Assembly: GCA_038373865.1 (NCBI GenBank)
Contig: JAXGGA010002851.1
Span: 49,479 to 113,478, forward strand
Length of the DNA stretch: 64,000 nt
Direction: 5' to 3'
Origin: Uloborus plumipes
Lineage: Eukaryota > Arthropoda > Arachnida > Araneae > Uloboridae
Part shown: piece after piece, positions 10,123-21,896 of the stretch
Position numbering within the stretch: position 1 is the stretch's first letter
Layout of the letters: each line of letters opens with the position of its first letter
Notes under the pieces: generated by a model
What the model was told of the DNA's origin: nothing
Database searches by the model: none
The model's input: the letters and a program-made list of their open reading frames with translations, nothing else
Program-made: the position numbers and the translations under genes

Positions 10123-11871
10123 TTTAAATTTAATTAAAATTCCGAAACATGCTATTTTTTTTATTAAATAAATATTTTTTTATCAAAAAAAAACTTAAAC
10201 AACTCATATACAGAGACAATATTAATTAATAAAACTGTTCTCTGATACTTATGCAATATTATTTTTTTAGCATTTTTTTTTTTTTTTCAGTGCTTTTTTT
10301 TTTTTTTTTTTTGTAATAAACACAGCCTGTTATATTCTTCCAAAGATTTTTTTTTCCTAAAGGTATTTTTTCGATAATACCAGCAAAGGTATGTATTTTT
10401 TTTTATCAGAATCATAACATAAAATGAGTTTAATTAATTCCTCAGTAAAACAATTTTGAACTTCGAAGTTTTGTTCAAACCACTTGCATTGAAAATTAAT
10501 TAAATGGTTTGCTTCCTAAGTTTTTAAATATATTCTTAAGTAAACTTAGTACGCTTTAATTAATCATATTTTTTCAGCGCTTTGAATAGTTTGGTTAAAA
10601 TTAAAAGCAAACATACCAGCAATCTAGGGTCACGAGTGTGGTTATAATTTGTACGCAATATATTTACATTAGTTTGAAAATTATTATAAAATGAATTTGT
10701 TCTCTTGTATTGTATCAACTTTTCTCTTGTTGAGAACATTGTTCGCAAAGACATATTTTGACATTTTATATTTGAATAGGGACTAAAGGGAGGTACTCGT
10801 ATTTCTTAAAAAAGAATCAGGGCAATGTACTAAACAGTTTTAAGTGAAATCTTAGTCTTTAATTTTTTAAACACAGGGAGATGACTTGAACTTTTCTATA
10901 TGGTAAACTCCCCACTATCCCCGGTTTTTCACCTTTTTTTCTGTTCTTTTTTTCCAATCATCACGTAGAAAAATGCTACTATTTCAGTTTTATTAGTGCA
11001 AAATCTTCTTTCACAATTTTGACACAACCTAACTTATTTCATTAAACTAAGCTCTAGAATTGAAACCCTATTCTAGGGCGTTTGAAAATTTTCAAGTATA
11101 GTACAAGTTTTAGAATCTTTCTCTGATCTAAGTCATTATTTTTTGAATGGTGTTTCAAATCTGTCCCTTTTTCATATACTTATTTAAAACTGTTAAAATT
11201 CTTGCATACAATCGTGCTACATTAAGAACAGATTATATATACATATTAAGAATAAAATCTTCTGTTTTTATAAGCAATATATTTGCATTACAACAATAGA
11301 ATAGGGTCAGAAAACTATATAGTTATTTTATTTCGTACTTCTACGTGCCAAAGGAGCTGATGAAAAAAGTCTTATTTGCCATTACTTTTATTTATTTTCT
11401 AAATCATTAATTTTATTTTGTTTTAACTCAGCTGCATTCTGCAAAATAACAAATCAGTTTATTTTAATGAAAGATAACTCGTTTTAGTTGGTTCATAACG
11501 AATTTCCTTCCTTTCATTGTAGAATAATACAATCTTTAAAAGAAATTTAAGTACCCGTGTCATTATGCGTTTTGCGAAATATGCCTTTTCAACTTATTAG
11601 TGGCCTTATTTGCTTAATCGATCATTTAGGATATTGCTGACAAAATGATAATGATTAGGATGTTTTTAAACCCGTGTTTATGCAAAATTGTTTTCTCAAA
11701 ATTGTCGAAAACGAAAATTACTCAAAATTGTCTTTCTATTTTCCATATGTCTTTGCTTACCTCAACATGGTCCACGTAGGATGATGACTCACATTTGTTG
11801 TTTCCAGTTTTCTTCTAATTTAAATACTCTATAATTAATCTTAAACTTCTGAAACAACATGTTTTCAAACA
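10123..11871. other. AT-rich DNA, nothing recognised
   Basis: There are long T runs near 10260-10310 and short random frames. No inverted ends or coding motifs were found. Confidence 0.5.
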
Positions 11872-11936
11872 TGTGTGTGCGTGTGCGTGTGCGCGTGTGC
11901 GTGTGTGTGTGTGTGTGCATGTGTTTGTGTGTGTTA
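11872..11936. repeat. (TG)n / (CG-interrupted) microsatellite
   Basis: An imperfect GT dinucleotide array is interrupted by GC steps. It creates spurious Cys/Val- and Thr/His-rich frames on the two strands. Confidence 0.95.
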
Positions 11937-12754
11937 ATGCAGTTTTGACAAAACCAAGGGTTTTTTTTTTTTTTTTTTTTGAGATTAAATGCAAAAAGAG
12001 AAAAGAAAACAAGAAGTTCTGTCAAGAACTAAACGAGCCTACTTTCCCGTACATCGACATCGGCATTCTAGCACCTGATCATTATTCTCTTGATCATCTG
12101 AGACTAAACATTATGTCAAACATACCTTTTTAGCACTTAAAGCTGATTTCTAAAAGCAAAATATACCCCTCTCATCAGATGAAATAGAGACATAAAAAGT
12201 AAATAAATGAATAAATGAAGTTTTGTCGCACCTTTTAAAGAATGTAACTGTTACAGTTCTTCCGTAGAAAAATTCCTCAATCGTTTTCAAAAAAAAAAAA
12301 AAAATTAAAAGTACAAAGTACATCAAAACACATTTTATCAAAGAAAGGAAAAAAAACTCGTCCGTCGATAAAATGTCTCAATTTTCACTTTTAAACCGTT
12401 GCCAGTTGTTAAATATAAATAAAGAATAAAATGCCCTCGTGAATGAAACACTTTTGTTACAAAAAAAATCGTCTGCCAAAAAAAAAAATAATAGTAATAA
12501 ATAAAATAACACAAATGAATAAATAAACAAAAAATCGTCTGCACAGTCAGTCATTTTTTTCTGAGCCTGCATTTCCGCCATGTTTGTGGAGTCGGAGTCA
12601 GAATCAGAGTCCTCACAGAAGATTATTCAGAAAAGTACTTTACAAACATTATTTATCAAAACCATTTTTTTACAAAGTTAGTTTGAAGGAAATCCGACTT
12701 TAAGTTCCAGGATCAACATTCAACTTAAATTCCCCGTAGGCGCTAATGTTGAAT

Positions 12755-13771
12755 TTTTTTCTGAACGGTTCAATATTGAACGAAAAATGGTTCAAACCAA
12801 AAAGCGAAATAAGGGAATGAACCTCTCCGAGATCTTTCAAACAAAAAAAAGTTTATTCCATTCGGATGGTTCACTCAGAAGTTATTAGGTGGGGAAAGGT
12901 TGCTTGAACGGTTCAATGTTGAACGAAAAAATGTTCAAATTGAAAATTTAAATACTGCAATGAAGTATCCTTGCTGAGATCCTTCGAACAAAAAAAAAGT
13001 TTATTTAAATCGGACTGTTCACTCAAAAATTATTAGGGGTGACAGCTTGCTTGAGCGGTTCAATGTTGAACGAAAAATTGTTCAAATCGGAAATGTAAAT
13101 ACGGGAATGAAGTATCCTTGATAAGATCTTTCGAACAAAAAAAAGTTTGTTGAAATCGGACTGTTCACTCAAAAGTTAGCATAGCGGGACAGGTTGTTTG
13201 AACGGTTCAAAGTTGAACCAAAAATTGTTCAAATCGAAAAATCAAATATGGGAATGAGTTGTACTCGCCGAAATCTTTCCAACAAAAAAAAGTTTGTTCA
13301 AATCGGAATGTTCATTCAAAAGTTATTAGGGGGGGGGGAGGTTGCTTGAACGGTTCAATGTTGAACCAAAATTGTTCAAATCGAAAAATCAAATATGGGA
13401 ATGAGTTGTAATCGCCGAGATCTATCCAACAAAAAAAAGTTTGTTCAAATCGGAATGTTCATTCAAAAGTTATTAGGGGGGAAAGGTTGCTTGAACGGTT
13501 CAATGTTGAACGAAAAATTGTTCAAATCAAAAATGTAGATACAGGAATGAAGTATCCTTGAAAAGATCTTTCGAACAAAAAAAAGTTTGTTCAAATCGGA
13601 CTGTTAACTAAAAAGTTAGCATCGCGGGACAGGTTGTTTGAACGGCTCAAAGTTGAACCAAAAATTGTTCAAATCGAAAAATCAAATATGGGAATGAGCT
13701 GTACTCGCCGAGATCTTTCCAACAAAAAAAAGTTTGTCCAAATCGGAATATTCATTCAAAAGTTATTAGGG
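12755..13771. repeat. Minisatellite: seven tandem ~146-bp units
   Basis: The core GAACGGTTCAATGTTGAAC (variants in most units) begins near 12763, 12907, 13054, 13200, 13346, 13492 and 13638. Each unit also contains TTGTTCAAATCG, an A-run followed by AGTTTGTT, and ends in TTATTAGGGGGG. Units differ by substitutions and small indels, and alternate units look more alike, which hints at a two-unit higher-order period. Frames such as the one starting at 13634 run through the repeat and are not evidence of a gene. Confidence 0.9.
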
Positions 13772-13830
13772 GGGGACAGACAGACAGACCGACCGACAGA
13801 CCGACAGACCGACAGACCGACAGACCGACA
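13772..13830. repeat. GACA/GACC tetranucleotide tract
   Basis: The tract is an array of GACAGACC-type steps directly abutting the last minisatellite unit, starting from its terminal GGGGGACAGAC. It probably expanded from that unit's own 3' end. Confidence 0.92.
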
Positions 13831-13900
13831 CACAAATTCCCCATCTCAATACCCTACTTTTAAATTTTTAATTTTTCGATATTCATTTTACCTTTTTATT

Positions 13901-13981
13901 TTTTTAACTTGGCGATATTTTTTGGACTTGGCGATATTTTTTTTAACTTGGCGATATTTTTTGGACTTGGCGATATTTTTT
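13901..13981. repeat. Short tandem repeat, four ~27-bp half-units
   Basis: Alternating ACTTGGCGATATTTTTT(G/T) half-units occur in the order A-B-A-B, that is two copies of a ~53-bp unit. Confidence 0.85.
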
Positions 13982-14323
13982 AGATGCATTAAGCCAATTT
14001 TAATACTTTTTTCGTCTTTCTTTTATTTTTAACGGGAAAGTAGGCTAAAAATGATGCATAATGATAATCATAATAACTCCTAAAATTAGTGGAGGGCACA
14101 AGATGTAAAGACTTAAGAAATATGATGTAATGGAAACCTCTAAGAACCTCTTTGCTGTTTACCAAAAATGGCAGATTTTGACAATTATTTCTCTCTTCGC
14201 AATTCTTCGAACAATTTATCTCATTCAATTAACACATAATATCACTATTTCAACCGGCAAAGACTGTAAAGCAAAAATAGTTTTTCTTAGTTATATTTTT
14301 TTTAATCTCTAATACCCTTTATC

Positions 14324-14356
14324 AAGTAGGGGAAGGTGAAGTGGTACCGGACAGCG
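14324..14356 (+). mobile_element. Solo transposon end, TAGGGG type
   Basis: TAGGGGAAGGTGAAGTGG followed by TACCGGACAGCGG resembles the ends of the 2652 and 38325 elements: TA, a GGGG run and a purine-rich subterminal block. I found no matching inverted end downstream within several kb. It is probably a truncated element. Confidence 0.45.
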
Positions 14357-16116
14357 GCTTTTATCGGACAAGCTTCTTTTCTAATATTTGCTGCAGATGA
14401 CATGACTTGTTGAAGCACTTGCATTTTGGTTGAAAGGAGAAAACTGAGATGTTGCCATATTGACTCAACCGGCAGTGTTGTTGAGCAATAACAGAAAATT
14501 TAAATTTTTTATTAGTATTTTGGGGTGAACTTATGACCGTCATAGCTTGACGAAAAGTTAAGACCAGTTAATATGATTAAGTTGATTTAAAATTAACCAT
14601 GGCCTCAGGATCTGGGTTAAATTAATGTACTTCATCTCTAATTTAGAATCACGAAATAAATTTTAATTTACTTAGAAAAGCGTCTTTCAATTCGAATCAA
14701 AGTTTTTATTAATGTAGATACATTTTCCTCATCAAGTTTGTCGGAAAAGTCTAACGTTAATTTGTAATTCTTTCGATTCTAGCCGTACAAACATGGGGTT
14801 GAGCTATATGAGGCACCTCTAAATAGCTGGTTTTTCAGTACCTGGTGTGAATTTAACTGACAGTTGTAACTTTGACGTGTGATAGTTGTAACTTTTGTTG
14901 TGACAGTTGTAACTTTAGACTGTTTTAAATAAATTGTTAGTGATAATATTGAAACTAAACTCGTCTTTCAACTTCGTTATTTTTTTTTTTTAACTGAGTA
15001 TGGCTCAAGCGGACTTCAATCACTTCAGAATATTTTTATTTAAGTCCACATGTACTACACAAATTTTATTTAAACCCCATCAATATTTGCTGAGATATAA
15101 GATGCAATTAACGAAAAAAAACGTTGGTTTTCATATCAATAACTAACGAGTTAATTTCGGAAAATAAAACATTTTTCAATAAGAAATTTACTGTATTAGA
15201 AAGAAGTCGTAACTCTATTACAACAAAATAGCTAGAACCCAACAGCATTTTTTTCTAGAAATGTAGTTTAGGAAGCTAAAGCAATGAATAAGGATATTTT
15301 TCTCAAAACGTAAATTGGTTTTCCTAAAATTATTTATTTCGCTTTCTGGGTTCTAGTTCTTCGAAAATACTTTTCGAAGAAAACTTTAAATGGGAATGTT
15401 TCTGACAAGAAGGCTTCCGAGAAAAAATATGTTTGTTAGCATCGTGATAAAAGTCTCTTTACAAATGGATGATTTTTTTTTTTCGTAATTTCTTTTGCTT
15501 TCAAAACTTCAAATTTTTTTGGGGGGACGAAGACGAACTTAAAACAGTTATTTTTAGCTTTTCTATAATAAGGATTTGAATATCAAGTTACTTATATTAA
15601 TTGCAAATATTTTCGTTTCAATATAAGCCTTGCACCGCTTCCGGAATTTCCTGTTGTAAACTAAAGAACGAATTTAAAATGTTACACTTTAATATTGTTT
15701 CCCGTTCATTTAAACTGGCCTTTTTCTTGCATAATCTCTTTTTCAGATCTCTGGAATCAATCATAGAAGATCAGTCCTTGTATCAATCAAACGGGTGTGG
15801 ACATTTTTCAGCGAAAATTGGCGAAGTTCAAGTTTCAAAAATGAAATATTTAAATCTGAATTAATCTGGGAGAATCTATTACAATTTCCAAGTAAAACTT
15901 GCATACTAAGCAATATAATGTCAACTATGTAATAATTTGAATCATTTAGATACACAACAAGAAATAAATTATAATGAAATCAATGAAGCATAGAATTCCT
16001 CAGCATTTATTAAAAAGACAAACCTGTTGCACTAATAATACTCTTATTTTACTAATTTTTTAGAAATGGATAAAGAAAAATATTGTGAAAAACTGAGACT
16101 AGTTTATATTATTAAA
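14357..16116. other. Mostly unassigned AT-rich DNA with a 24-bp triplicate
   Basis: At about 14858-14925 the phrase GACAGTTGTAACTTT or GATAGTTGTAACTTT occurs three times in tandem. Otherwise only random short frames occur, including 15601-15864, whose product is unrecognisable. Confidence 0.5.
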
Positions 16117-17015
16117 TCTCTGCTAATAATAAAGCTGAAAGTTTATATGTCTGTCTGTCTCTTATGCCTGTAGGGCCATGACCGTTCGGTTGGTTTTCAT
16201 AAAAATTGACCGTAAAATTAATTTGTAGCAGGGCGAAGAGGGCGATTTTTTTAGGAAAGTAGATCTTGTTATATTTCTATTCCAATTCAAAGCTCTTTTT
16301 TTACATAAATTCGATTAATAGGGGAAGAAATACTTCACATATATTTTCAAATTTTATACCATTTGAAAATTGGGAATTTTCTGCTTGAAAAGAAGTTTGT
16401 TCAAAGTTTAACGCTTGTACAAACATTATGAGAGCTGTAATAATTGTTTTTAGAATCCCGAAATCCAAGGCTTACCTTAAGCAATCCAAAAAATTCTAAA
16501 TGATTAATTTTGGGAAAAAAATCAAAAATTATGGTGGAATTGAACTTATTTTCTTGACAGAAATTAATTTTTGCTTTGTTACCACGATTACGTCTTTTAG
16601 CTTTTTTTTTTTTTCAATTTTCATTTTTTACGTTTTTTTAAACATTTTTACAAACTTTGCTTTACATCGCTCTAAGTCTTATTAAAATTGAATTTAATCG
16701 ACATATTTTTTAAGTTAAATATGTCGTCTGTTTCTATTTTCTTATACTACACTGCAACCTTTCTTGACAAAAACATCGTGACGTCAGCGTGACGTTTTTT
16801 GTGACATTAGCCTGCGAAAAACGAGCTAGATAAAACGTCACAGCCTACTTGGTGAATTAGAGGAGATCGCTGACTTGTGAGCTTGTGAGCTCTTATTGGC
16901 TCCGCCCGTAGTGACGTTCAGTGTCAAGTTTCTTTCTAGTATAGTTTTAATATGCGTTTACATAGCATATTTTTTTATCTTTATTGCACGAGCACAGCCT
17001 TGCGGGTACAGCTTG
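16117..17015 (+). mobile_element. Non-autonomous Helitron
   Basis: The left end reads A|TCTCTGCTAATAATAAAGC followed by GTCTGTCTGTCTC, a typical arthropod Helitron 5' terminus. The right end (about 16988-17015) has the GCACAGCCTTGC hairpin-like block, GGGTACAGCTTG, then T. It parallels the ends at 42377-42401 and 48999-49023, although CTTG replaces the canonical CTAG. There is no Rep or helicase sequence inside. A MITE (16748-16943) is inserted within it. Confidence 0.55.
16748..16943. mobile_element. MITE (~195 bp), family shared with 50304-50491
   Basis: The ends are imperfect TIRs (TACACTGCAACC..TTCTTGAC against the reverse of GTCAAG..TTCTAGTATA). The body shares long near-identical stretches with 50304-50491, including ACATCGTGACGT, CGAGCTAGATAAAACGTCAC and GCTCTTATTGGCTCCGCC. 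It is unusually rich in TGACGT/ACGTCA motifs. It has no coding capacity and TA-like termini. Confidence 0.8.
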
Positions 17016-19138
17016 TGAGGAAGAAATTAGGGAAACACTATCTGAAACGTTGCTGCAATTTATTCATTATTTTTTATAAATTGGTTGTTGGTTTTTGTAC
17101 CACATTCCCTTTAGAAAAATTATAGTTCTGGAACTCTGAAATTTGTGTAAAACAAATCCATGAACATTTAAATTGATTAACATATGTAATATAATTACAA
17201 TTCCATGTTTGTTTGTTTTTCTTTTCAACCTTTTTAAGTTATCTTATTTTAAGTCATAAGCTGAAACCAAAGCTGACATTCAATACAGTTTTCCTGCAGC
17301 TTTTGGCAAAAGCACTTATGACGTCATAAAGTGCACTGTTAAAAATTAGCTTAATGTTTCAGAACAAAAGCATATTTAGCAAAAGGAAAATAAAGGAATT
17401 AACTTCCAGGCTAAAAATTGATTAAAAAAAACACAACAGATACCATGAACAGCTAAACTTATTTACCTATAACGCAACGATATGCTTTTATGTTTCAATA
17501 AAATATTGGATTATTCTGATTTATTTGACTTTGAAGGCTATAGTATATATTCAACGGAAGACATAATTTTCCTACATGTCAAACTTATTTTATTACCAAA
17601 AAAGTCCTTCTTCAGCCTAGAAACGAGATTAATTTACCATGAAAAACAACAGCAAATATATTGACAGCTCTCTTATTTGCTCAGCTCAAGATGAAAAATT
17701 GAAGCTTTGTTTTTCTTGTCTTTTGATTCTTTTCCCTTTAGTAGCGTTAGTGCCAACCATTTTCATGTATTTGAAAGAGAAGTGTCAAAAATGTCACCTT
17801 AAGATACGGAACAAAAATAAAATTTTGACATTTGATGCTTTGTTTTCGATTAGTTGTTCCTTTCTTGGCCTCCTTGGGGAAGATAGTTCTGTAAAATATT
17901 CAACAATCATGACATATGACAGACGTGAGGTTAAAATTATGTGAATAAAGAATTTTTGTTACACGGATTTTATATTAAATTGCGGCTTGGAAAAATAGCA
18001 ATATCATTCCTTTTACGAACTTTTTTTCGTATTACTTCACTGTCCTTCTCACCAGATACGGAAAACAATATGCAAAAATAACTTAATAGCTTTAGTAAGC
18101 TATGAAATTTTACTTTAAACGCATATTACGAGAAGTTAAAGGAACAGCCAACATTTTTTCCTTGATGGGTTGGTTAGAACAATGTTTCCAAGAAGGTGTG
18201 TTAAAGTGTCAATACTGACATAGAAACTTAAAACCAACGGTTTCCTTGATTTCAATATTCCCTTGCAGCATCCCTGTATGAAGTTAAACGAAAATGTCAA
18301 GTGATCTAATAAGATAGTGCTACTTGCAAAATAATAGCTCTATTCAATGCGTTTGAATTATCACGAACATTTAATGTACAGAGAAATAGAGTGACTTATG
18401 TGAGAAAGTGAAAATTTGGGGATAGCTAGTGCAAATTGCAGGACCATTTTCGCAACACCATTTTCGCTTAGATGAAAAAAAAAAAAAGTTAGTGTCAGCC
18501 CTTTGATGTACTACAGTCATCTGATAATTAGAGAAAAAATGAAATGGAAGATATCACATGTTTAAATTTTTGCACTAAAATCATATGATGATGTAAATGT
18601 TGCATTGCGTTAAATTGCCTACTAATTGTGCATGGGAAATGCTATTATTCCTATTTATATGCAAAAGGACAAAACTTTTATTGCAAAAATTTTACGAGTA
18701 CTTGGAATTATCTTAGTTTTCGATTTAGTTGAACCCAGTTTTATAGTTCTAACTTTATTATTATTTTTTGTTATTATTAATTCGGCCGAAAAAAAAACTA
18801 CTACGTTAGTTTTCATAATAGTTCCTAATGTATATTTACGAACTCAAAGAAGTATTATATAAGTAATTAAATAAAAACTATTATGATAATTATGTGTTAT
18901 ATTAGCATTAATATATTTATTATGCACCTTTCACTCATGCTTCAGTAGTAAAAAAAGTCATCAACTTTTTTTTTTTTTTGCATTTTTGTATTGCATTTAC
19001 ACTAGAATATTAAACAATTAGCCAAGAAAGAGAAGCGTTATTACCATACAAATTGGACATTTTGAATAAAAAAGCACCTGTATAAATCTGCTATTACAAT
19101 GTACGATTAAGCTAATCATTGGAATTATTAATGCATTG
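17016..19138. other. AT-rich DNA; short open frame at 17639-17944 of unknown value
   Basis: The frame at 17639-17944 (101 residues, ATG start) has one hydrophobic stretch near residues 24-45 and several cysteines, but no recognisable family. With its A/T-biased codons it is as likely chance as real. The rest holds nothing I can support. Confidence 0.3.
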
Positions 19139-19660
19139 TTAATGCAATCTGAAACTAACTTGCTCTTCATGGTGTTCAAGAACTGCAGTTCCTTGTTTGA
19201 CTGCTTTTTTAGGTGTATCAGTCTGGAATAGACAGCAGGAATACAAAGCTAGATATTTTATACTCTCATTGGAAGCTGAAGTTTTCTTTACCCTGGTAAA
19301 TAAATTGTAATTTAGTACACCAGCTAGAGGTTCGCTAACCGGATACTTTACTTCGTAAAGTGCAGGTAATAGAAACGGCAATGTACCAAAAGTTAACGCT
19401 CCTTCGTTGGAACTTAGCACATCCAGCTATAACAGGGCTCTTCAGAGTTATGAGCTCTAAGGAGGATGAAATTGCAGTCTGTGGATGCCGTAACCAGCTG
19501 TTTGGTATTTGCTTGCAGTTTTGTCTATGCATTTCAGTAAAACAAATATCTAAAACAGCATTTATCATAGGCTGCATGTATTTCAAACGGAATAAATGCG
19601 ATAATACCTTCAGCATTTACTATGAAGAAATACGAATATTTTTTCAAACTTTCTGGTAAA
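19139..19660 (-). pseudogene. Possible degraded coding segment, unrecognised
   Basis: This ~520-bp block is visibly less AT-rich than its surroundings, and its minus strand carries overlapping open stretches of 93 residues each in two frames (19616-19335 and 19420-19139). The latter reads without interruption and ends near a plausible splice donor (CAA|GTTAGT). Upstream, another minus frame is interrupted by two stops. I recognise no domain. It could be a broken exon, a dead transposon gene or chance. Confidence 0.2.
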
Positions 19661-19760
19661 TGACAAGCTAAACAAAAAATCACAAAGAATGTTTTTCAGT
19701 CAAATGAAAGAAATTATTAAAGCTGAGGGTTTGGAATCAAAGCATTCTGCAAGAATAGCC

Positions 19761-20072
19761 TACACTGAAAAATGAACTGTTGTTTTTACAGTATTATACT
19801 GGCAGCCGAAGTTCCAGTTTAAAACTGTAAAATGCACTGTAATAAACTGTAAAACTAGCAATTTTACAGTTTATTGCCGTAAAAGTTAGCTGTATTATAC
19901 TGTAAAAACAACAATATAATACTGACAGCAGAGAGTCCAGTTTAAAATTATACAATACTCGGCAATAAACCAATTTTGCAGTTTATTACTGTAAAATTGG
20001 TAATTTTACAGTTTATTACTACAAAAATAGCTGTTTAATACTGTAAAAACAATGTTCATGTTTTACAGTGTA
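19761..20072. mobile_element. MITE, TACACTG family A
   Basis: The termini TACACTGAAAAATGAACTGT and TACACTGTAAAACATGAAC (reverse strand of the right end) are followed by TTGTTTTTACAGTATTA on both sides. This gives ~37-bp TIRs with TA ends. The interior is built from repeated ACTGTAAAA / TTTTACAGT palindromic steps. A second copy lies at 46799-47148. Confidence 0.85.
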
Positions 20073-20153
20073 GGAACTAGATATGAGCAAAGGTAATATG
20101 AAATGGTTCTAATCCAAGATCTTTTATTATATAAATACGTGCTGGTTAAACTA

Positions 20154-20491
20154 TACTGTTAAAAATTCAGGAAGCTTTTATGGTAAATGTTACTGTAAAA
20201 TGTGCGTTTACAGTACAGAATTTTTTTACAGTAAATTGTACCTATAAAAATTTGCGATTGCAGCGCCAATTGATCACCACGTCGCTTACTGTGAGATACA
20301 GATGATATCCTATTTCAGCTCTCCTGATGTGTCTCATCTAGTACCGTGGATAAAAAAGCAATGTGAAAAAATTCTCGTTTTCTGTTCCGTAAAATTTTAC
20401 ACTATGAAAAAAAATTTACGGTAAAAGTAACTATCAACATGGATGCCAGTAACTTTTACCATAAAATTTTGGGAAAATTTTTAACAGTGTA
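20154..20491. mobile_element. MITE, TACACTG family B
   Basis: The left end TATACTGTTAAAAATT and the right end (reverse strand TACACTGTTAAAAATT) extend into TTTTATGGTAAA-type subterminal repeats, giving TIRs of ~40 bp with indels. The internal sequence differs from family A, though both share CACTG termini and TACAGTAAA motifs. It is 82 bp from the family A copy. Confidence 0.8.
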
Positions 20492-21896
20492 TGTCGATAA
20501 ATTGAATACCATTGGAACAGCTGGAAGGGAGAGGGGGCGTTGACTACATTGACACACCTCAATAGAACGTGAAAATCTCAAAGTTAGTCAAAGGCTCGAA
20601 ATAAAAGGTTCGAAATTCTCTAGAAAAAAAACTATCAGCATCTCAAATTTTAGATATATTTGCACAGCTATAACTCCTCAGCTCTTGAAATACTGAGTTA
20701 TAGACTTTTAAGACATCCTTCAAATTTGACTCTAAATTTTATCATTTAATATTAAGATAAAATTGAGGACGTGTTACAGTCAGTCGAACTTATGAAAGTC
20801 TCATGTATGATAGTAACATAGAGCAAGTGAGAGATAGAATTTTAATTGAAAGTTTTAATTTAATTTACATTTCTTATTTATGTCTTTTACTTAAAGAAAA
20901 TAACATATAGATTAATGCAACTGTATAACTAAAAGAACATCCAAATTAGACATTTAGCTTTTATGAGTCATAGTTTCTCTGGTATGAAACAGATTACTCG
21001 TTTAATAATTAAAATATAAGGATGTACAAGCATAGCTGATTAAAGAAATATACTTTAAAAATGAGAAATGTAACCCAAAAATAAAATAATGTTCATTTAG
21101 AAAACTTAAAATTAATAAGTCAAGACAATAAATTTGAAAAATAAATATGTTAAAGATTTATAGTAAAAGACAGTTTAAATTTGGAATACTATTTTTAAAT
21201 AATTGACGTGGCACAAGGTTCAACTAATAGGTTTTACGGAAATTAAGTAAAAATTCAGAAAGCAGGAAGAAGTGAAAATAATTATGTTGCAGAATTAGTT
21301 TATGTACGGGAGAATTTAGTTTTCAAATTTATTTTCAAAGTTAAACCAATTAATTGGTTCAAAAATTAATTATTGTTGAAATTAATTGAATCATATGGTA
21401 CTGAAAATTTTAATCCTCTTAACGGGGGATGATGTAACACAAATTTCAGGAAAGATGCTCTTTTGTCATTTTGAATTAATATTTTCTTTAAAATTATTTG
21501 ACACACGGTAAAAGCAAAACGTTCCAGATAAGAAATTTTTTATTTTCATACTGAACCTCATATCATGCCTATTTTCTAATTATCTAAGTTTTTTTTTACA
21601 AACTTACACATGTTCAAAAACATTCTCTAATTTTTAAATGATTCAAACCGCACCCACTTTCGTTGGTTTCTTCTAATATTTCTGTATTGTAAAATTTTGT
21701 CTTGGGGGATGTTTCTAAAGAGATGATACAGTAGCCACTGACTTTTTCATTTTAATAATCTTGTTCACTTTTTGAGTTTTTAAGCTTCCTCATCCCCAAA
21801 ACTTTGATTATGATTGAAAAAAATATTTCCCCCATCGTAATAAAAAACAATATATTACATTGAATACGAAGTTTTAAGCAGCTTTTAAAATATATA
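20492..21896. other. AT-rich DNA, nothing recognised
   Basis: No open frame of note, tandem repeat or inverted end was found. Confidence 0.5.

Noticed and set aside
9293..10127. Identical 70-residue proteins encoded on opposite strands, looking like a duplicated secreted cysteine-rich peptide with a signal-like start
   Set aside because: They are the same arm of a palindrome read on each strand, spanning the ribozyme-like region; no independent evidence of coding.
11873..12133. Cys/Val-rich 86-residue frame
   Set aside because: It arises from the (TG)n microsatellite and a poly(T) run.
12755..13771. CRISPR-like array
   Set aside because: Whole units repeat with no unique spacers, in eukaryotic transposon-rich DNA; it is a minisatellite.
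13634..14032. 132-residue frame with a Pro/Thr/Asp/Arg repeat
   Set aside because: It crosses a minisatellite unit, a tetranucleotide tract and a T-rich short tandem repeat.
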